From NCBI GenBank assembly GCA_027306505.1, contig DAHUZP010000035.1, forward strand, positions 1-33,224: DNA of 33,224 nt. The letters are read 5' to 3'. This DNA is from Thermoplasmata archaeon (GTDB lineage Archaea > Thermoplasmatota > Thermoplasmata > Lutacidiplasmatales > UBA184). How positions within the stretch are numbered: the first letter of the stretch is position 1; each line of letters begins with the position of its first letter. A program made the translations under genes and the position numbers. This document shows positions 29,986 to 33,224 of this stretch, piece by piece. The notes beneath the pieces are model-generated. The model made no database searches and was not told the DNA's origin. It saw nothing but the letters and a program-made list of their open reading frames with translations.

Positions 29986-32892
29986 ATGCACGAAGGAACG
30001 TCGCGTCGGGTCCGACGCCGAGCGGGAGCCTTGGGAGGCCTCCTCGCCGCAGCTCCCGCCGCGCTCTGGCTCGGGCTCCTGCTGGGGGCCTCGTCCCTGG
30101 GCCTGGGGCCCGGGGGCATGGGCAGCGGAGCGGTCAGGAGCGCCGTGTCGACGGCCCCGCTCCATGACGTGCACGCGGCGGACGGCGTCGTCGCCCCCGT
30201 CCCCCTGGGCCTGGTGCCGCGCAGCGGCGGGAACACCTCGGTCACCACCTCCTTCTGGCCCGGGTTCGCGGGCGGTGGCAACCAGAGCGGCCAGGCCGCT
30301 TCGGCTGCCCCTCCGACGAACCGTACGCTCTGGAGCGTCTACACCGGCGCCCAGGTGACCTCCCCCTCAGGGACCTCGGCCGCGGCTTCCCCCGCCGTAG
30401 CCTATGGAACGGTGTTCGAAGGCACGGGGTCCGCGGGAGGCGTGGTCGCTCTCAACGCGACCACCGGGGCGCTCGTCTGGTCCACGGAGCTCCCCTTCCG
30501 CCTGCCCGTCTACGGGAGCCTGCTGGTCGCGGACCACATCGTCTTCGCCCCCGGCTGGTCCTCGCCCGTGAACGGGAGCGGGGCGCTCTTCGCCCTGAAC
30601 GCCTCCGACGGCAGCCTCCTGTGGGACGCTTCCCTCGGGGTGGCGGGGCCGCTGCTCGCGCCCCCGAACCTCGTCGACGGCGTGGTGATCGACGCGGACG
30701 CCTCGATCGGGGACGCCTACGGCTGGAGCGAGAAGGGGACCGCGCTCTACCGGACCCCGTTGCTCGCAGCTCCCTTGACCGAGCCCGTGGACCGTCCCAT
30801 CTCCGTGCTCTCTCCCGCTCAGCCGCTCGCCCTCGCCGTCGCGGGACCCTACCTCGTCGCGTACAACGCGACCAACGGCGCGCCGTACGGAGGGGTGAGC
30901 TGGTCCCCCTTCCTCCTCACCTCGCCCACCAACGGCTCGGCGTCCCAGACCGACTACGTCTGGCAACCGACGGGTCCCACCGGACCCTCCTCGAACGTCC
31001 CGCTCGCGATCGTCGGGGAGAACGCGGGGCCCACCACACCGAGCGCGGTCCAGGTGCTGGCCACCCTCGGGGTCCCGGGTCACCCGGGGCTCAGCACGCC
31101 CGTCGTGGCCAGCTGGACCACCCCCGCCGGAGACGAGGGGTTCGTCGGCACCCCCACCGTGCTCGGTCAACGGGGCTCGAACCTCACCTTCGCCTTGGTC
31201 CAGCTCAACGGCCTCATCACGGTCTTCCACTTCTCGCTGAACTCGACCGGCGCGGGGGTCCTCGCCCCGTGGGAGTTCATCCCCTGGACGTCAAGCCTCT
31301 ACCCAGGCACCCCCGCCGGCTCGATGGCCGGGACCGGTGGACCCGGTGGTGAGCTCCTGCTCGGGTCGCCCGACGGCCAAGTGGAAGCGATCTCGGTCGC
31401 CTCGCGCTCCATCCTCTGGGAGCTCAACACCACCGGCCCCGTGCTGAGCTCCCCCGCGCTCGCGAACGCGCAGCTCTTCATCGCCAACGAACGCGGGGTG
31501 CTGCGGGCCATCGGGGGCCCCTCGGTCCCACCGCTCGAGCCCCGGCTGTTGCTATCGGTGAGCGCTCCACCGTGGATCAAGGCGTTGGACCAGGTGAACA
31601 TCTCCGTCAGCGCGAGGCTCTGGTACCCGAACGGGACGATCGTCCCGGCGAACGCGTCCACGGTCACCATGGCCGCCCAGGCGGGGAACGTGACGGGCAG
31701 CCCCGCGCGCACCTCGCCGCGGGGGGTCGCGAACTTCACCTACGACGCGCCTTCCGTCTCCCGCGAGATCAACGCGACACTCTTCGTCAACGCCACGTGG
31801 GGCTCGATCTTCAACGGGACCTCGGTCGCCGTGGTGGTGGTCCCCCCGAGGCTCGTCAACAACACCCCGCTCTCCATCCTCGCCGACCCGGTCCCCCCGA
31901 CCTCCATCCGTGCCGGACAGGCGATCCCGATCGCCTTCACCGCGACGGTGGGGCCCGGCGGGCCGGCGCTCGACGGCGCCTTCGTCCAGTTCACCGCCTT
32001 CGGGGGGACCAGCTACGTCGCCTACGGGTACACGAACGCATCGGGGATGGTGAACACGACCTTCGTCGCTTCGAAGTCCTCGACAGGCATCGCGACCGCC
32101 GGGCTCACCGTGACGGTGGAGAAGGCGGGCTACGAGCTCGGGACCTACTCGTGGGTGACGGAGGTGAACCCCCTCGCGCTGCTGGTGCTGAGCTTCACCC
32201 CGGCCTCGCTCCTGGTCCTCACCAACGCGACGGAGGCGGTGGACGTCGTGGTCAACTCCACGGGAGGGGTCCCGGTCCAGAACGCGGTGGTCTCGCTCGT
32301 CCCCCCATCGCTGGGCGGCAACCTCTCGACGCCCGGGGGGCTCACCGATGCCCGGGGCACGCTCGCGGTCACCTACACGGCGCCCGCCCACGTGGCCCCC
32401 CCCGGGCTCACGAGCTTCATCCAGGTCCGCGTGACGGCGAGCGGGTACACCACGGTCAACGGCGAGGTCCCGGTCTCGGTGGTCCCCAACGGCACCGTGT
32501 CCTCACCCGGCTCCACGGGCGGGAGCTCGAGCAACCCCCTTGCTGGGCTCTCCTCCGGGGAGGCCTGGGGCCTCCTCGCCCTCTTGGGGCTCCTCGTCCT
32601 CGTCGTCCTGCTCCTCATGCTGCGGCGACCTCGCCCGCCCGGAGCGAAGCCCCCCGTTTGGGAGGAGTGGGAGCCCGGGAAAGAGCCCTCGCGTGCCATG
32701 GGCGGCCCGACCGGGTCCGGGGGGAAGGGAGGGCGCGCGGGCCGGGGCGAAGGGAAGGAGGAGAGCTCGGGCGAGGCCGCCAACGATGAGGGCTCACCGA
32801 CCTCCGCTCGCCCATCCTCGGGGAAGCGTTCGGCCCCGCGACCGGCGCCCGAGCCAGAGGGCCCCGAGCAGGGAACGGCCGACGACACCTAG
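29986..32892 (+). CDS. Large surface protein: beta-propeller and Ig-like repeats, C-terminal anchor
   Basis: This 968-residue protein has a basic N-terminus and hydrophobic signal or anchor (about 14-40, AGALGGLLAAAPAALWLGLL). Residues about 105-510 look like a PQQ-type beta-propeller: repeats of the form VVALNATTGALVWSTEL, LFALNASDGSLLWDASL and VEAISVASRSILWELN are blades in which Trp and Asn/Asp recur. Residues about 520-830 look like two or three Ig-like/Big-type domains. A transmembrane helix (about 860-880, LLALLGLLVLVVLLLMLRR) precedes a charged, disordered cytoplasmic tail of about 85 residues. Numerous NxS/T sequons predict heavy N-glycosylation. It is probably an anchored exported protein of the cell envelope, perhaps adhesive. 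Blade and domain boundaries are estimates. Confidence 0.82.
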   Translation: MHEGTSRRVRRRAGALGGLLAAAPAALWLGLLLGASSLGLGPGGMGSGAVRSAVSTAPLHDVHAADGVVAPVPLGLVPRSGGNTSVTTSFWPGFAGGGNQSGQAASAAPPTNRTLWSVYTGAQVTSPSGTSAAASPAVAYGTVFEGTGSAGGVVALNATTGALVWSTELPFRLPVYGSLLVADHIVFAPGWSSPVNGSGALFALNASDGSLLWDASLGVAGPLLAPPNLVDGVVIDADASIGDAYGWSEKGTALYRTPLLAAPLTEPVDRPISVLSPAQPLALAVAGPYLVAYNATNGAPYGGVSWSPFLLTSPTNGSASQTDYVWQPTGPTGPSSNVPLAIVGENAGPTTPSAVQVLATLGVPGHPGLSTPVVASWTTPAGDEGFVGTPTVLGQRGSNLTFALVQLNGLITVFHFSLNSTGAGVLAPWEFIPWTSSLYPGTPAGSMAGTGGPGGELLLGSPDGQVEAISVASRSILWELNTTGPVLSSPALANAQLFIANERGVLRAIGGPSVPPLEPRLLLSVSAPPWIKALDQVNISVSARLWYPNGTIVPANASTVTMAAQAGNVTGSPARTSPRGVANFTYDAPSVSREINATLFVNATWGSIFNGTSVAVVVVPPRLVNNTPLSILADPVPPTSIRAGQAIPIAFTATVGPGGPALDGAFVQFTAFGGTSYVAYGYTNASGMVNTTFVASKSSTGIATAGLTVTVEKAGYELGTYSWVTEVNPLALLVLSFTPASLLVLTNATEAVDVVVNSTGGVPVQNAVVSLVPPSLGGNLSTPGGLTDARGTLAVTYTAPAHVAPPGLTSFIQVRVTASGYTTVNGEVPVSVVPNGTVSSPGSTGGSSSNPLAGLSSGEAWGLLALLGLLVLVVLLLMLRRPRPPGAKPPVWEEWEPGKEPSRAMGGPTGSGGKGGRAGRGEGKEESSGEAANDEGSPTSARPSSGKRSAPRPAPEPEGPEQGTADDT

Positions 32893-32972
32893 GAGCGTGT
32901 AGCCCAACTCGGGCAGGTCGCTGAGGAACCGGCCATCGGAAGTACTAAATCTAGGCCGGCTCTTCGGGGTGC
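32893..32972. other. Spacer containing the left end of the IS1182-like element
   Basis: The surface protein stop is followed by 80 bp in which a terminal inverted repeat of the IS1182-like element should lie. A TACTAAATC patch at 32943-32951 is a possible promoter, about 26 nt ahead of ATG 32973. The inverted-repeat partner is outside the window, so the tip cannot be placed. Confidence 0.35.
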
Positions 32973-33224
32973 ATGCAGGAATCCCCCGAGGGAAACCTCC
33001 GCCGATACGACGTGCACCAGACCCTCCTCCTTCCTCCCAATCTCGAAGACTGGCTCCCCGAGAAGCACCTCGCCCGGTTCCTCCCGGACCTGGTCGACCA
33101 CGAGATCGACCTCGGTCCGTTCCTGAAGGGGTACGACAATCAGGAGGGAGGCAACCCGGCCTTCCACCCCGCCCTGATGCTCAAACTTTGGCTCTACGGA
33201 TACTGCGGAGGGACGGTCTCTTCC
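32973..33224 (+). CDS. IS1182-like transposase, N-terminal part (cut by window end)
   Basis: The frame from ATG 32973 is open to the last base of the window (84 codons). It has the N-terminal DUF772-type region of IS1182/IS5-like transposases: LLLPPNLEDWLPEKHLARFL, then NPAFHPALMLKLWLYGYCGG, where the HPxxMLKLxLYGYxxG signature is diagnostic. The DDE catalytic domain would follow outside the window. Whether the complete gene is intact cannot be judged. Confidence 0.88.
   Translation, partial: MQESPEGNLRRYDVHQTLLLPPNLEDWLPEKHLARFLPDLVDHEIDLGPFLKGYDNQEGGNPAFHPALMLKLWLYGYCGGTVSS

Overview
The window is GC-rich DNA from an archaeon, most likely of the Thermoplasmata/Thermoplasmatota. The archaeal core genes show this: eL15, eL20 (LX), prefoldin alpha, FtsY, a GINS subunit, a PAC2 protein, archaeal-type TrmJ, isopentenyl phosphate kinase with type 2 IPP isomerase, and Elp3. 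TATA-like boxes (TTTAAA, CTTAAG, CTTATG) sit where archaeal promoters should be, several of them about 26 nt upstream of the start codon, which suggests leaderless mRNAs. The lineage is inferred from gene content and style, not from a tree. Both ends of the window lie inside transposase genes, so it may be a whole contig that broke at repeated insertion sequences.

Left part (1-7349), accessory. An IS1634-like element (1-1881) has inserted into an IS630-like transposase gene, leaving only its N-terminal part (1882-2371). A large stand-alone conjugation/HerA-type ATPase follows (2562-5273), then an isochorismatase-fold protein that lacks the usual catalytic cysteine (5583-6155), then about 1.2 kb with no convincing gene.

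Middle (7350-16613). A CPA2-type cation/proton antiporter is followed by a tight three-gene operon of RecA/KaiC-like proteins (9440-11629). Only the first of these keeps a complete Walker A motif. Next come an esterase, a PAC2 proteasome-assembly chaperone and a MidA-type methyltransferase. A GINS replication subunit and a small Toprim protein stand head to head, and a small single-pass membrane protein follows.

Core block, minus strand (16787-21859): eL15, a hypothetical protein, TrmJ, FtsY, prefoldin alpha, eL20, a small hypothetical protein and a ThiI-like THUMP protein without its PP-loop. The eL20-prefoldin-FtsY order is a known archaeal arrangement linking translation, chaperoning and membrane targeting.

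Core block, plus strand (21896-28661): ArgS, isopentenyl phosphate kinase and type 2 IPP isomerase overlap, then Elp3, an anchored extracytoplasmic protein and an HTH-CBS regulator. Kinase and isomerase together are the last steps of the archaeal mevalonate route to IPP/DMAPP. ArgS, Elp3, TrmJ and the ThiI-like protein are all tRNA-related.

Right end (28669-33224): a P1-family Ntn peptidase on the minus strand, a 968-residue surface protein with a beta-propeller and Ig-like repeats, and the start of an IS1182-like transposase cut by the window end.

The best candidate for an undescribed system is the KaiC-like triad: one apparently active ATPase co-encoded with two degenerate paralogues. The most striking DNA element is a perfect 22-bp palindrome that abuts the start codon of the IS1634-like transposase. 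No tRNA, rRNA or CRISPR array was seen.
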